This document shows, one piece after another, positions 8,712 to 17,230 of a DNA stretch of 64,000 nt (position 1 is the stretch's first letter; every line of letters starts with the position of its first letter). The notes beneath the pieces were generated by a model. It was not told where the DNA came from. It saw only the letters and a program-made list of their open reading frames with translations, and did not search any database. The position numbers and the translations under genes are program-made. This DNA comes from Streptomyces sp. AC1-42W (GTDB lineage Bacteria > Actinomycetota > Actinomycetes > Streptomycetales > Streptomycetaceae), in the NCBI RefSeq assembly GCF_003248355.1, contig NZ_QKWY01000001.1:3881786-3945785 (forward strand), read 5' to 3'.

Positions 8712-8954
8712 TAGTCGAACGGTGCGCTGCCGGCCACCGTCCCCGCCTTCCAGGTGAAGGACCAGCCACTCCGTCGACGCATCTGCGCTACGGGGGGACC
8801 GACGCCGACGACGCAGCGCTGGGGGCCGCCGCCTGGCCGCACATCTTGCATGCCCTGCACGGCGCCAGCCCGCTCCGCTGACACCGGTTGACGCTTCTCG
8901 ATAGCCCGTGCGGGCCCACGGCGATCTCGCCGCTTCCGGCCGCTGCTGGACACT

Positions 8955-9420
8955 GCAGCTCGTCTCGCCGGAACCGAGGTCACCAATGCCGCACTCCGCA
9001 CCCAGCGCGAGCACGCCGACTACCTCCTACGCCGCCGCGCCCACTGCATCGCCATCGCCAAGGTCCACCAGAAGAAGCCGTGCAGGCAGATGATGTCCCT
9101 GCCTTGGACGGACAACCCGCTCCTGGGCCGGACTCGTGACATCGGAAACGGCCGCGCCGAGATCCGGTGTACACAAGGTCGCCGCAGTGGAGCATCCGTG
9201 CCTCACCGGTTCCCAGCAGGCCGTGCAGATCGAGCGCCACCCGATCGACCGTGAGGCGGGCAGGAGGGCCCTCCCGCTGTCTATGCCGTCACCAGCCTGA
9301 CCATCGATCAGCGACGCGCCCGCCCGATGTGCGCAAACGGTCCGCGACCACCGGAAGATCGAGGCCCTGCACGACGTCCGCGATACGGGCTTCACTGAGG
9401 AGGCCTGCCAGTTTTGAACC
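8955..9420 (+). pseudogene. ISAs1-family transposase relic
   Basis: Pieces of an ISAs1-type transposase are recognisable in more than one plus-strand frame: LAGTEVTNAALRTQREHADY, LPWTDNPLLGRTRD, VYAVTSLTIDQ and KIEALHDVRDTGF. Stops and frame changes lie between them, so the gene is decayed. It fills the stretch between the hydrolase tail and the arsenic operon. Confidence 0.6.
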
Positions 9421-9439
9421 GGCAACGTATCCCGAGTTG

Positions 9440-9555
9440 ATGCTGGCCTCGGTCATCGCGGCGGCGGCCATCTGAGAGCGGTCCGCGTTGTGGACGCAGA
9501 TGGGCAGTACGGACGGCTTCGCCTCGGGGCTCTGGAGGCGTGAAGGACGTTTCCT
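9440..9555 (-). pseudogene. arsC-like arsenate reductase fragment
   Basis: A minus-strand frame contains PSVLPICVHNADRSQMAAA, the CX5RS phosphate loop of low-molecular-weight phosphatase-type arsenate reductases (usually CVHNAGRSQMAA). It then runs into the antisense of the ISAs1 relic. Its position divergent from arsR suggests a former arsC truncated by that insertion. Confidence 0.5.
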
Positions 9556-9584
9556 CCTGACTCGCGGCGGCTGCGCGTCAACCA

Positions 9585-9624
9585 TCACATCAGTATCTGC
9601 TGGTGTCAGCAGATACTGATGTGA
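9585..9624. promoter_or_regulatory. ArsR operator, 18-bp inverted repeats
   Basis: The perfect 18-bp arms TCACATCAGTATCTGCTG and CAGCAGATACTGATGTGA flank a 4-base spacer and end 12 bp before the arsR start. This is the expected place for autoregulation of the arsR-ACR3 operon. Confidence 0.75.
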
Positions 9625-9636
9625 AATCATCAGCGC

Positions 9637-9945
9637 ATGCTGACTTCAGTCGACGCTGATGTGATCCGGGCGCTGGGTGACCCGCTCCGGATGCGGATCG
9701 TGACCTTGCTGGCGCACGAGACGCTGTGCACCACGCACCTGGTGGAGGAGACCCGGGCCCGGCAGACCAACCTGTCGAATCACATGAAGGTGTTGCGTGA
9801 GGCCGGGCTGGTGGAGACCGAGCCGTGCGGCCGCTTCACCTATTACAAGCTCAAGCCCGACGTCCTGGCCGGGCTCTCCGAGCAGTTCGCCGAACTCGCC
9901 GCGTCCGCCCGTGCCGCCGCCGAGAACAAGAGGGCCTGCTCATGA
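9637..9945 (+). CDS. arsR: ArsR-family metalloid-responsive repressor
   Basis: A 102-aa winged-helix protein. ALGDPLRMRIVTLL is the typical helix 2-3 region, NLSNHMKVLREAGLV the recognition helix, and GRFTYYKL the wing. A single Cys sits in ETLCTTHLV, near the metal-binding alpha-3 position of ArsR, where many homologues have a Cys pair, and further Cys residues occur later (EPCGRF and the penultimate residue). The start lies just past the long inverted repeat. The stop overlaps the transporter start (ATGA), so the two are co-translated. It should repress its own operon until arsenite or antimonite binds. Confidence 0.85.
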   Translation: MLTSVDADVIRALGDPLRMRIVTLLAHETLCTTHLVEETRARQTNLSNHMKVLREAGLVETEPCGRFTYYKLKPDVLAGLSEQFAELAASARAAAENKRACS

Positions 9946-11060
9946 CCGCCACCGAGCCCACCACCGCTCGCGCCGCGAGCGCTGACGGGGCCGGGGACGA
10001 TTCGATCGTCAGAAGGCTCTCCACGCTCGACCGCTACCTCGCGGTGTGGATTCTGCTTGCCATGGCCGCTGGCCTGGGGCTCGGCCGACTCGTCCCCGGC
10101 CTTGACGACGTGCTGGTGAAGGTGGAGATCGGCGGAGTCTCGCTGCCGATCGCGCTCGGCCTACTGGTCATGATGTATCCGGTGCTGGCGAAGGTCCGCT
10201 ACGACCGGTTCGACCGCGTGACCGGCGACAAGAAACTCATGGTTTCGTCGCTGGTCATCAACTGGCTCGTGGGACCTGCGGTCATGTTCGCGCTGGCGTG
10301 GATCTTTCTGCCGGACCTGCCCGAGTACCGCACCGGCCTGATCATCGTGGGCCTTGCCCGGTGCATCGCCATGGTCATCATCTGGAACGACCTGGCCTGC
10401 GGCGACCGCGAGGCCGCCGCCGTTCTCGTCGCATTGAACTCCGTCTTCCAGGTCCTGGCGTTCGGCCTGCTCGGCTGGCTGTATCTCGACCTCCTGCCCG
10501 GCTGGCTCGGCCTCGGTGACGGCGAGCATCTCGACATCTCCATGGGGAAGATCGCACTGAACGTCGTCATCTTCCTCGGCATTCCACTTGCCGCCGGGTT
10601 CCTCACTCGCCGTCTGGGCGAGAGGAGACTCGGCCGCGCCGACTACGAGGCCAGGTTCCTTCCGAAGGTCGGTCCGTGGGCGCTGTACGGGCTGCTGTTC
10701 ACGATCGTCATCCTCTTCGCCCTCCAGGGCAGGACCATCACCTCCCAGCCGCTGGACGTCGCCCGGATGGCGCTACCGCTGCTGGCCTACTTCGCCCTGA
10801 TGTTCTTCGGGACCTTCCTCCTGGGCAAGGGGCTGGGCCTGGCCTACGACCGCACCGCAACCCTCGCCTTCACCGCTGCGGGCAACAACTTCGAGCTGGC
10901 CATCGCGGTCGCCATCGCCACCTTCGGCGTCACCTCCGGCCAGGCCCTGTCCGGGGTTGTCGGCCCCCTCATCGAAGTGCCGGTGCTGATCGGCCTGGTC
11001 TACGTCGCACTCGCCTGGCGCAAGAGGTTCACCGACAACGCGACGACGCCGGCCCCGTGA
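9942..11060 (+). CDS. acr3: ACR3-family arsenite efflux permease
   Basis: A 372-aa membrane protein with about ten hydrophobic segments. It has the ACR3 signature GLARCIAMVIIWNDLACGD, which includes the essential Cys, and the NNFELAIAVAIATFG segment with the conserved Glu. ACR3 pumps arsenite out of the cell using the proton gradient. The start at 9942 overlaps the arsR stop as ATGA and is preferred over upstream in-frame starts that would run through arsR. No intact arsenate reductase accompanies it, only a fragment, so arsenite is the likely substrate handled. Confidence 0.9.
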   Translation: MTATEPTTARAASADGAGDDSIVRRLSTLDRYLAVWILLAMAAGLGLGRLVPGLDDVLVKVEIGGVSLPIALGLLVMMYPVLAKVRYDRFDRVTGDKKLMVSSLVINWLVGPAVMFALAWIFLPDLPEYRTGLIIVGLARCIAMVIIWNDLACGDREAAAVLVALNSVFQVLAFGLLGWLYLDLLPGWLGLGDGEHLDISMGKIALNVVIFLGIPLAAGFLTRRLGERRLGRADYEARFLPKVGPWALYGLLFTIVILFALQGRTITSQPLDVARMALPLLAYFALMFFGTFLLGKGLGLAYDRTATLAFTAAGNNFELAIAVAIATFGVTSGQALSGVVGPLIEVPVLIGLVYVALAWRKRFTDNATTPAP

Positions 11061-11168
11061 GACAACCGACCCATGGTGTGGCCGCCCCCGACCGGACGAC
11101 TGCCGGCGGCGCGGGTGGAGTTGCGCAGCCGTACACCCGGCCCCGGCCCCCAAGGCGGGAGGCCGAGG

Positions 11169-11563
11169 TCACAGGGCGAGCAGTCCTGCAGCCGTCTCTC
11201 TGAATCCGCAGGCATCGAAGTAGAACGATCGCAAGTGCCCTTCGAAGTCGACATGCAGCCACTCGCACCCCGCGGCGCGGCACCCCTGAGCAGCCGCCTT
11301 GACCAGCGCGGCTCCCACCCCGTTCGCACGATTGGACTGAGCTACGACCGTGTCCAGGACAAACGCATGGACACCGCCGTCCCAGGCGAGTTGACGAAGC
11401 CGACCAAACGATCACCTTCCCGGGCGCAGACCCAGCCGAGGCTGTGACGTTGAAGCCTTGCACGCCAGTCGGTCTGCTCGACTGGATGACCGAACCCTTC
11501 GGCATGCAGCTGGTTGACCGCTGAGTTGTCGACGTCGCCCCGCCACTCATACGTGATCGTCAT
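11169..11563 (-). pseudogene. GNAT acetyltransferase, frameshifted
   Basis: The first frame, from the ATG at 11563, runs to RLVGFVN, and the GNAT core continues in another frame as AWDGGVHAFVLDTVV, then RANGVGAALVKAA (acetyl-CoA loop) and SFYFDACGFRET. One base is missing near 11388. The whole would be about 131 aa. The single lesion could be real decay or a consensus error, since similar one-base shifts occur elsewhere in the window. Confidence 0.65.
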
Positions 11564-11656
11564 GGCCCCGAACCTAACGATCACCAGAGCCGGACCCGAG
11601 GACCGGGCGCCCATCTAAATGTCGGAGCGGTGGGCGCGAGTGAGTCGTATGATCGT

Positions 11657-11745
11657 GGCGGGATGGGGCTCGTAGCGCAGCGGTTGTCGCGCCCTCACGG
11701 CATGTGGGAGGACACCGGTTCGAATCCGGTCAGCCCCATCCCGCC
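11657..11745 (+). ncRNA. tRNA-like element with 14-bp extended stem
   Basis: Positions 11665-11738 show tRNA hallmarks: D-arm GCGC/GCGC, a perfect T-arm (ACCGG, loop TTCGAAT, CCGGT) and acceptor GGGGCT/AGCCCC. The best anticodon arm has a mismatch, anticodon CAT, G instead of U at position 33, and only three variable-loop bases, so it is not a normal tRNA. The acceptor pairing extends to 14 perfect base pairs, 11657-11670 with 11732-11745. It may be a degenerate tRNA, a structured RNA, or an integration-site relic. Confidence 0.5.
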
Positions 11746-11911
11746 TTGGCTCGCCCAGACTCTTCACCGCAACCGCGTACGGACCCGTCACCGGCTTCGG
11801 CCGCAGCTGTCGGCTCCCTGCTCCGCGTCCCGGAAGATGCCGGCGGCACGGCTCACTCCTGCCCCCTGGTACGCCGCCGCCAGACGCAACAGGGGGCTTG
11901 TCGGCAGGGCC

Positions 11912-12499
11912 TCAGCGTGGGAGGAGTGCGGCCAGCAGCCGTTCTACGGTCGCCGTACTGTCGGTGGTTTGTTCAGGGCTGCCGGTCATCAGCAAGTGGT
12001 GGGTTGTGCCGACGAGGGCGAGCGCGATGGTGGCGGCGTCGCTGTCGGCGGGAATCCGGCCGGCGTGCTGTTCCGCCTGGAGGTACGAAGCGACGGCGTG
12101 CTGGATCGCGTCGAAGGCGGGCGCGCCGGACTGGAGGCCGTCGCGGGTGTGCGCCGCGGCCGCTGGGCGGGTGATCGCCAGGCCCACCACCGCGGGCGGA
12201 AGAGAGTCCAGCAGAGCCCCGACAACGTCCTGGAGGTTCTCCGCGACCGTGGCGTGGCCCACTTTGGCCTCCAGGGCCTGGGCCTGGCGGGCACTGCGGG
12301 CGAAGCGGTCCAGGACCAGTTCGGCGACGAACCCGTCCAGGCCGGCGAAATGCGTGTGCAGCACGCCCTTGGCGCAGCCCGCCTCCGCGGTGATCGCGCG
12401 GCTGGTCAACGCGGCGGCACCATCGCGGGCCGCCACCCGTTCCGCCGCCGCGAACAGCCGCTCGCGCAGATCCGGAATCGCTACTCCACGAGGTGACAC
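11912..12499 (-). CDS. TetR-family repressor, paralogue 1
   Basis: A 195-aa protein with an N-terminal TetR helix-turn-helix (ALTSRAITAEAGCAKGVLHTHF, residues about 30-52) and a helical C-terminal ligand domain. It is divergent from the methyltransferase gene, and the space between holds two GGGC-N4-GCCC palindromes. Its helix-turn-helix closely matches that of the TetR at 27224, which faces a second methyltransferase across the same type of operator, so the two modules are paralogous. It probably represses itself and the methyltransferase. The ligand is unknown. Confidence 0.85.
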   Translation of the reverse strand: MSPRGVAIPDLRERLFAAAERVAARDGAAALTSRAITAEAGCAKGVLHTHFAGLDGFVAELVLDRFARSARQAQALEAKVGHATVAENLQDVVGALLDSLPPAVVGLAITRPAAAAHTRDGLQSGAPAFDAIQHAVASYLQAEQHAGRIPADSDAATIALALVGTTHHLLMTGSPEQTTDSTATVERLLAALLPR

Positions 12500-12527
12500 A
12501 ACTTCCCCTGTCGTCCTGGTCGTTGCA

Positions 12528-12567
12528 AGTATGGGCGGACGCCCATACTATTTTGGGCACTTGCCCA
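12528..12567. promoter_or_regulatory. Two TetR operators, GGGC-N4-GCCC
   Basis: Palindrome 1 is AGTATGGGCG-GA-CGCCCATACT (12528-12549) and palindrome 2 is TGGGCA-CT-TGCCCA (12554-12567). Both lie between the divergent starts. The same core and spacing recur at 27156-27192 beside the paralogous pair. Confidence 0.7.
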
Positions 12568-12615
12568 TTCTAGGGCCGGGACGCCTCGTCGCGCCCGGCG
12601 GGAGGGAGCGCAACC

Positions 12616-13468
12616 ATGGCGCAGTTCGCCAACACCGCGCAGGCCGAGGCATGGAACGGATACGAGGGCGCGCAGTGGGCCCGCAGCCAGGAGCGGTGGG
12701 ACGCCGTCAACGACGGCTTCAACCAGCCACTTCTGGACGCTGCGGGCATCCTCGAGTCCGACACCGTGCTGGACGTCGGCTGCGGAGCCGGCCGTACGAC
12801 CCGCCTCGCCGCTCGTCATGCCGTACGCGGCCGGGCGCTCGGCCTGGACCTGTCGGAACCGATGCTGAACAAGGCTCGGGAGAGCGCCGTACGCGAAGGA
12901 GTGGCGAACGCGGACTTCGTGCAGGGCGACGCGCAGGTCCACCCCCTGGGGAACGGAACGTTCGACGCGATCATCAGCCGGTACGGCATGACCTTCTTCA
13001 CCGACCCGGCCGCCGCATTCGCCAACTTGCACCGCGCACTGCGCCCCGGCGGCCGGCTGGCGTTCATCTGTGCGGCCGAGCCAGAGGGCAACGAGTGGTT
13101 CGCCGCCCTGGCCCCGCTCAAGGACATCCTGCCGCTCGGCGGGTTCGGGAAGGCCGGCGCCCCCCGGCATGTTCTCCCTCACCGACCCCGGTCACATTCA
13201 GGATCTGCTCGCCGCCGCCGGGTTCCAGAAGGTGCAGGTGCAGCACATTCGAGTGGCGGGGAAGTGGGGAGCCGACACCGAGGACGCCACAGCGTTCATG
13301 CTGGACTCCGGCCCCGTACGCCACCTGCTCGACCAGGCAACGCCGGCCTCGCGGACGGCGGCGCGGCAGGCACTGACAGCCGCCCTGCACCCCTACGAGA
13401 CGGACAGCGGGGTGTGGCTGCACAGCAGCTCCTGGCTGGTCACCGCCATTCATCCGGCACACGACTGA
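12616..13468 (+). pseudogene. SAM-dependent methyltransferase, frameshifted
   Basis: The start ATG follows GGGAGGGAG. The class I methyltransferase motif DVGCGAGRTT (SAM site) is near residue 56, followed by the acidic strand end GLDLSEPM and LRPGGRLAFI. At about 13161 a run of six C shifts the frame; with five, the protein would read on as GMFSLTDPGHIQDLLAAAGF to the stop at 13468. The C-terminal half is clearly homologous in the new frame. It may be a genuine pseudogene or a homopolymer error. The divergent TetR suggests a ligand-induced methyltransferase. Confidence 0.75.
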
Positions 13469-13689
13469 GCCACTGGCTGCCGGCAGATGTGGTCTCAGCG
13501 GCCGTGCCCCTGCCCGGGGCCGGCACGCTCACGCTACGGCCACCGCCCGGCGGGACGGATGCTGAAAGGGGGACTCGCGATCCCTGGACAACCGCGGCCT
13601 TCATCCGGCCCCGGGCCCGCGCGATCGTTGAGTGGAAGGCGGCGACGGACCGGCCGGTCCGCCCGCACCTCGAACCCGACGGAGCCATC

Positions 13690-14445
13690 ATGACCCGCAT
13701 CGCCCTGATCACCGGCGCCAACCGGGGCCTCGGCCGCAGCACCGCCCTGCACCTCGCCGAGTCCGGCACCGACCTGATCCTCACCTACCGCTCGCACGCC
13801 GACGAGGCCGAGGCCGTCGTGGAGGAGGCCAGGAAACTGGGCCGTACGGCAATCGCCCTGCGACTGGACACCGGGGACACCGCCGCGATCCCCGCCTTCA
13901 CCGCCGAGGTGCGTCAGGCCCTGGCCCGGGAATGGGGCCGCGACGACCTCGACATCCTCGTCAACAACGCCGGACACGGAGTACACGCGTCGTTCGCGGA
14001 GACCACCGAGGAGCAGTTCGACGGGCTGATGGACGTTCACGTCAAGGGCGTCTTCTTCCTCACCCAGGCCCTGCTGCCCCTGATCAAGGACGGCGGCCGC
14101 ATCCTCAACGTCTCCACCGGCCTGACCCGCTTCATCGCCGCCCAGACCGCCGCGTACGCCGCGGCCAAGGGCGCCGTGGAAATCCTCACCCGCTACCTCG
14201 CCAAGGAACTGGGACCGCGCGGCATCGCGGTCAACGCCCTCGCGCCGGGGGCCACCGGCACCGACTTCGGCGGTGGCGGCGTCCGCGACGACCACGACAT
14301 GCGCGCCATGCTGAGCGGTGTCACCGCGATGGGCCGCCCCGGCGAACCCGACGACATCGGCACCGCCGCTGCCGCGCTGCTCGCCGAGGGCACGTCCTGG
14401 GTCACCGGGCAGCGCATCGAGGCATCGGGCGGCATGCTGCTCTGA
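13690..14445 (+). CDS. Short-chain dehydrogenase/reductase
   Basis: A 251-aa classical SDR. It has the cofactor-binding TGANRGLG near residue 8, NNAG near residue 97, and catalytic Ser (NVST) with YxxxK (YAAAK). An Arg in ILTYRSH after the second strand favours NADPH. Proteins of this type reduce small ketones or aldehydes. The start follows GGAGCC. The regulator gene begins about 90 bp downstream on the same strand, a pairing common for this regulator family, so the SDR is probably its target or partner. The substrate is unknown. Confidence 0.85.
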   Translation: MTRIALITGANRGLGRSTALHLAESGTDLILTYRSHADEAEAVVEEARKLGRTAIALRLDTGDTAAIPAFTAEVRQALAREWGRDDLDILVNNAGHGVHASFAETTEEQFDGLMDVHVKGVFFLTQALLPLIKDGGRILNVSTGLTRFIAAQTAAYAAAKGAVEILTRYLAKELGPRGIAVNALAPGATGTDFGGGGVRDDHDMRAMLSGVTAMGRPGEPDDIGTAAAALLAEGTSWVTGQRIEASGGMLL

Positions 14446-14537
14446 AGGGACCCGGGCCGCCCGGACCGGCGACCCGTGCACCCTCCACCCACCGGCCCCG
14501 GACATCAGGCACCGGAACCACGAGGGAGACTGGAACC

Positions 14538-15383
14538 GTGGACCGAGCACAACTCGCGGACTTCCTCCGCACCCGCCGCGAAGCCCTGCAACCGGAGGAC
14601 GTGGGACTGCCCCGCGGGCCGCGCCGCCGCACCCGCGGCCTGCGCCGGGAGGAGGCAGCGGCGCTGAGCGGCATGTCGACCGACTACTACAGCCGGCTGG
14701 AGCAACAGCGCGGCCCGCAGCCGTCCGAGCCGATGCTCGCCGCCATCGCCCGCGGCCTGCGCCTCTCGCTCGCCGAACGCGACCACCTGTTCCGCATCGC
14801 CGGACACAACACTCCGTCCCGCCCCGGGAACCTGCGCTCCGACCACATCACGCCCGGCCTGATGCGCATCCTGGGACGGCTGGACGACACTCCGGCGCAG
14901 GTCGTCAGCGATGTGGCGGAAACGCTCGCCCAGACACCGGCGGCCATCGCGCTCCTCGGTGACCAGACACAGTTCACCGGGCCTGAACGCAGCCTCACCT
15001 ACCGCTGGTTCACCGACCCCACCGCCCGGCTGCTGTACCCGGAGCAGGACCACCCGCTGCACAGCCGCTTCTTCGCATCCGGCCTGCGCGCCGCCTACTC
15101 ACGGCAGGGGACAGGGGGCCGCGCCGAGCACCTGCGCGACCTCCTGCTGGAACGCAGCCCGGAGTTCGCCACCCTGTGGAGCGCGCACGAGATCGACGTA
15201 CCAAGGGTGGACCCCAAACTCGTACGCCACCCCGAGCTGGGCGTCCTCACCCTCCAGTGCCAGGTCCTCCTGGACCCGGAGCAGAACCAGACACTGCTGG
15301 TGTACACCGCGACCCCGGGTTCGCCGGACGACGAGAAACTGCGGCTGCTACCGGTACTCGGGGCACGTACGGCAGGCACCTGA
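14538..15383 (+). CDS. XRE-type regulator with MmyB-like ligand domain
   Basis: A 281-aa protein started by GTG. The N-terminal helix-turn-helix contains RTRGLRREEAAALSGMSTDYYSRLEQQRG, here only partly quoted as RREEAAALSGMS and YYSRLEQQRG, typical of the actinobacterial MmyB-like (MLTR) family. The remainder is the ligand-binding PAS-like domain, with RWFTDP in the middle and a GSPDDEKLRLL tail. Members often sit next to SDR genes, as here, and are thought to sense fatty-acid-like ligands. The products of the two genes probably act in one small regulated step. Confidence 0.85.
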   Translation: MDRAQLADFLRTRREALQPEDVGLPRGPRRRTRGLRREEAAALSGMSTDYYSRLEQQRGPQPSEPMLAAIARGLRLSLAERDHLFRIAGHNTPSRPGNLRSDHITPGLMRILGRLDDTPAQVVSDVAETLAQTPAAIALLGDQTQFTGPERSLTYRWFTDPTARLLYPEQDHPLHSRFFASGLRAAYSRQGTGGRAEHLRDLLLERSPEFATLWSAHEIDVPRVDPKLVRHPELGVLTLQCQVLLDPEQNQTLLVYTATPGSPDDEKLRLLPVLGARTAGT

Positions 15384-15403
15384 CGGCCTCGGCCCCACTC
15401 CAC

Positions 15404-17230
15404 CTAGGTCAGCCGGAACACCGGGCCGCGCGGGGTGAACGGCAGCGACGCGCCTTGCGGTATCAGGTAGGCGTGCTCACGGCGAATCCGCAGGACGTCG
15501 CACCAGCCGTCGGTGATGACGAGGACGGGCGCGGTCGGCGGGAAGTCGTCCGCCCGCTGCAACAGATCGATACCGGGCTGGAGTTCGGTACCCCCGCGGC
15601 CACGTATCCGCACCCGGCCGGCGATCTCGGCGGGCGGCAGGTAGCCGGCGTCGTAGGGGGCGGCGTCGCAGAAGACCACGCGTGCCGCGGGCACGTCCCG
15701 GGCTGCGGCGTACGAGGCGATGGCACCGAGAGCCTTGCCGAGCAGGGTGCTGTTCATCGAGCCGGAGGTGTCCAGCACGACGCCGAACGTGCAGCGGGCC
15801 GTCTCCTGGGGCGGGAAGTACCGGCCGGCGCGCGGGATGCCGGGCGTCGCGGCCTGCCGCCGTGCCGGACGCGCGTACGAGCGTACGGGCTCCGGCCGGG
15901 GAACGTACTCGTCGAACCAGCGGGCCAGCCGCGCGTCCCACGGCACGGGCGGGTGCGACAGGGCGCGGATCTCCTCGATCAGCCCTGCGGGCAGGAGGCC
16001 GCGCCGCCCGTACTGGTGCAGGTCGAAACCCTGCACCAGACCGCGCCGGTAGAACTCGTCCAGGTCGGTGTACGGCCGGGCACCCGCATGCGGCAGCGGC
16101 TCGCCGAGGATGTCCCCGGCACCCTTGCCCCGCAGGGTCGCAAGCCTGCGGTGGCGGCGCAGATCGTGCGCGATGCGGTCGTACACCTCCTCGGCGGACA
16201 GGCCCCGCAGGCCCGGGTCGTACAGCAGCCCCTCGGGCATGTCGCCGACGCGCATCTGGACCAGCCAGTCGTTGACGACGTAGTCGGCGGCCACGTTGAA
16301 GAGAAACGGGTCGCGGCCTCCACGGCGTTCGCCGTGCCGCAGCGCGGCGTGCAGCATCTCGTGCGCGAGGACGAAGCGCCATTCCTCGTCGGTGAACGCG
16401 CGCAGAGGGTTGATGTAGATCTCGCCCGCGACCGGACTCACCGCCGCGATGGCGATGCCCTGCGACCGGGCCAGCTCGGCGTCGGCCACGATCTTCAAGC
16501 CCGCGGCGAGCCCGCCCAGCAGGGGATAGGAGGAGATGAACCAGTTCAGGGCACGGTCCCAGGGCCGCTGGGGTGCGAGCTCTCCGGTGGCCCGGTCGCG
16601 GCGGCCACCGGCCACATCCATCGCGGCGGACACGCTACGGGTCAGCGCGTGCGCGAAGGCGGTCTCCCAGTCCGGGACCGCGGAATTCCAGGAACTCCAG
16701 GTGGCGAGGACCTGGTCCGGGCGCTTGCCCGCCGTGCCGCAGTGTTCGTACGCGGCGGGAATGCCGTCGCGGCGCCACCGGGCGGCGAGCAGCTCCTCGT
16801 CGCCACCCGGGAACGACCCCGGCAGGGCGATGGGCGCCCGGCCCACCGGATGGCTCACCAGGAAGCGGTTGACGACCGTGCAGCGTGCCGCGACGTCGAA
16901 GCGGTCGGGCTGTTCGCGCGGTTCGTCCGCCGATGCGGGCACATGGCCGAAACCGAGGTGCAGCAGACAGTGGGCGAGCGCCCATGCCCACTCCGCCGGG
17001 TCGGCCCGTTTGGTGGGGTGTGCGTGGATGGTGCCGTTCGAGGTGACGGCGGCCAGCCCACCGGCCGGGGCCAGCGCGCACGCGTCCTGGCGGCACACCG
17101 ACGCCTCCAGCGCCGCGAACGCCGGATTGCGCTTGACGAGGGCGAGCCCGGCGGCGAACGCCTCGGTGGCGGGGTCGGTCTTCTTCTGCCCGTCCCTGCC
17201 GCTGCCCCGGCGCCCGCCGGCCGCCGTCAC
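15404..17230 (-). CDS. VWA-like metallopeptidase-fold protein (DUF2201 type)
   Basis: A 608-aa protein. A zinc-peptidase motif LAHEMLHAALRHGER lies near residue 290. The C-terminal third is a von Willebrand-A-like domain with a MIDAS motif (LDTSGSMNSTLL), GRGGTELQPG, and ITDGWCD. The GTG start overlaps the stop of the ATPase gene (GTGA), so the two are coupled. MoxR ATPases with VWA partners work as chaperone-like pairs that remodel or activate metal-dependent complexes. Whether the HExxH is catalytically active is not certain. No client protein is evident nearby. Confidence 0.8.
   Translation of the reverse strand: MTAAGGRRGSGRDGQKKTDPATEAFAAGLALVKRNPAFAALEASVCRQDACALAPAGGLAAVTSNGTIHAHPTKRADPAEWAWALAHCLLHLGFGHVPASADEPREQPDRFDVAARCTVVNRFLVSHPVGRAPIALPGSFPGGDEELLAARWRRDGIPAAYEHCGTAGKRPDQVLATWSSWNSAVPDWETAFAHALTRSVSAAMDVAGGRRDRATGELAPQRPWDRALNWFISSYPLLGGLAAGLKIVADAELARSQGIAIAAVSPVAGEIYINPLRAFTDEEWRFVLAHEMLHAALRHGERRGGRDPFLFNVAADYVVNDWLVQMRVGDMPEGLLYDPGLRGLSAEEVYDRIAHDLRRHRRLATLRGKGAGDILGEPLPHAGARPYTDLDEFYRRGLVQGFDLHQYGRRGLLPAGLIEEIRALSHPPVPWDARLARWFDEYVPRPEPVRSYARPARRQAATPGIPRAGRYFPPQETARCTFGVVLDTSGSMNSTLLGKALGAIASYAAARDVPAARVVFCDAAPYDAGYLPPAEIAGRVRIRGRGGTELQPGIDLLQRADDFPPTAPVLVITDGWCDVLRIRREHAYLIPQGASLPFTPRGPVFRLT

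Larger units (their letters stand above)
6760..8881 (+). pseudogene. BAAT/dienelactone-type alpha/beta hydrolase split by IS and MITE
   Basis: The intact part (6760-7461) has VLHGSYG (oxyanion strand), the nucleophile elbow GLSKG and the acid region VAGGDDRTWP of acyl-CoA thioesterase/BAAT-C or dienelactone hydrolase-like enzymes. At a TA (7460-7461) the gene is cut by an IS5-family element and then a MITE. If both are removed, leaving one TA, the frame continues from 8714 as CTA-GTC-GAA into GHRPRLPGEGP, which supplies the missing catalytic His and conserved tail, and ends at TGA 8879-8881. The ancestral product is 289 aa. The start ATG follows CGGGGGACC. The present gene is inactivated. Confidence 0.8.

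Noticed and set aside
8697..9014. A small minus-strand protein after the MITE
   Set aside because: It is antisense to the restored hydrolase tail, which has better support.
9289..9630. A full arsC gene on the minus strand
   Set aside because: Only the phosphate-loop segment matches; the rest is the antisense of an ISAs1 relic, so I call it a fragment.
11657..11745. A normal tRNA-Met (CAT)
   Set aside because: U33 is absent, the anticodon stem is mismatched, the variable loop is three bases and the acceptor stem is extended.
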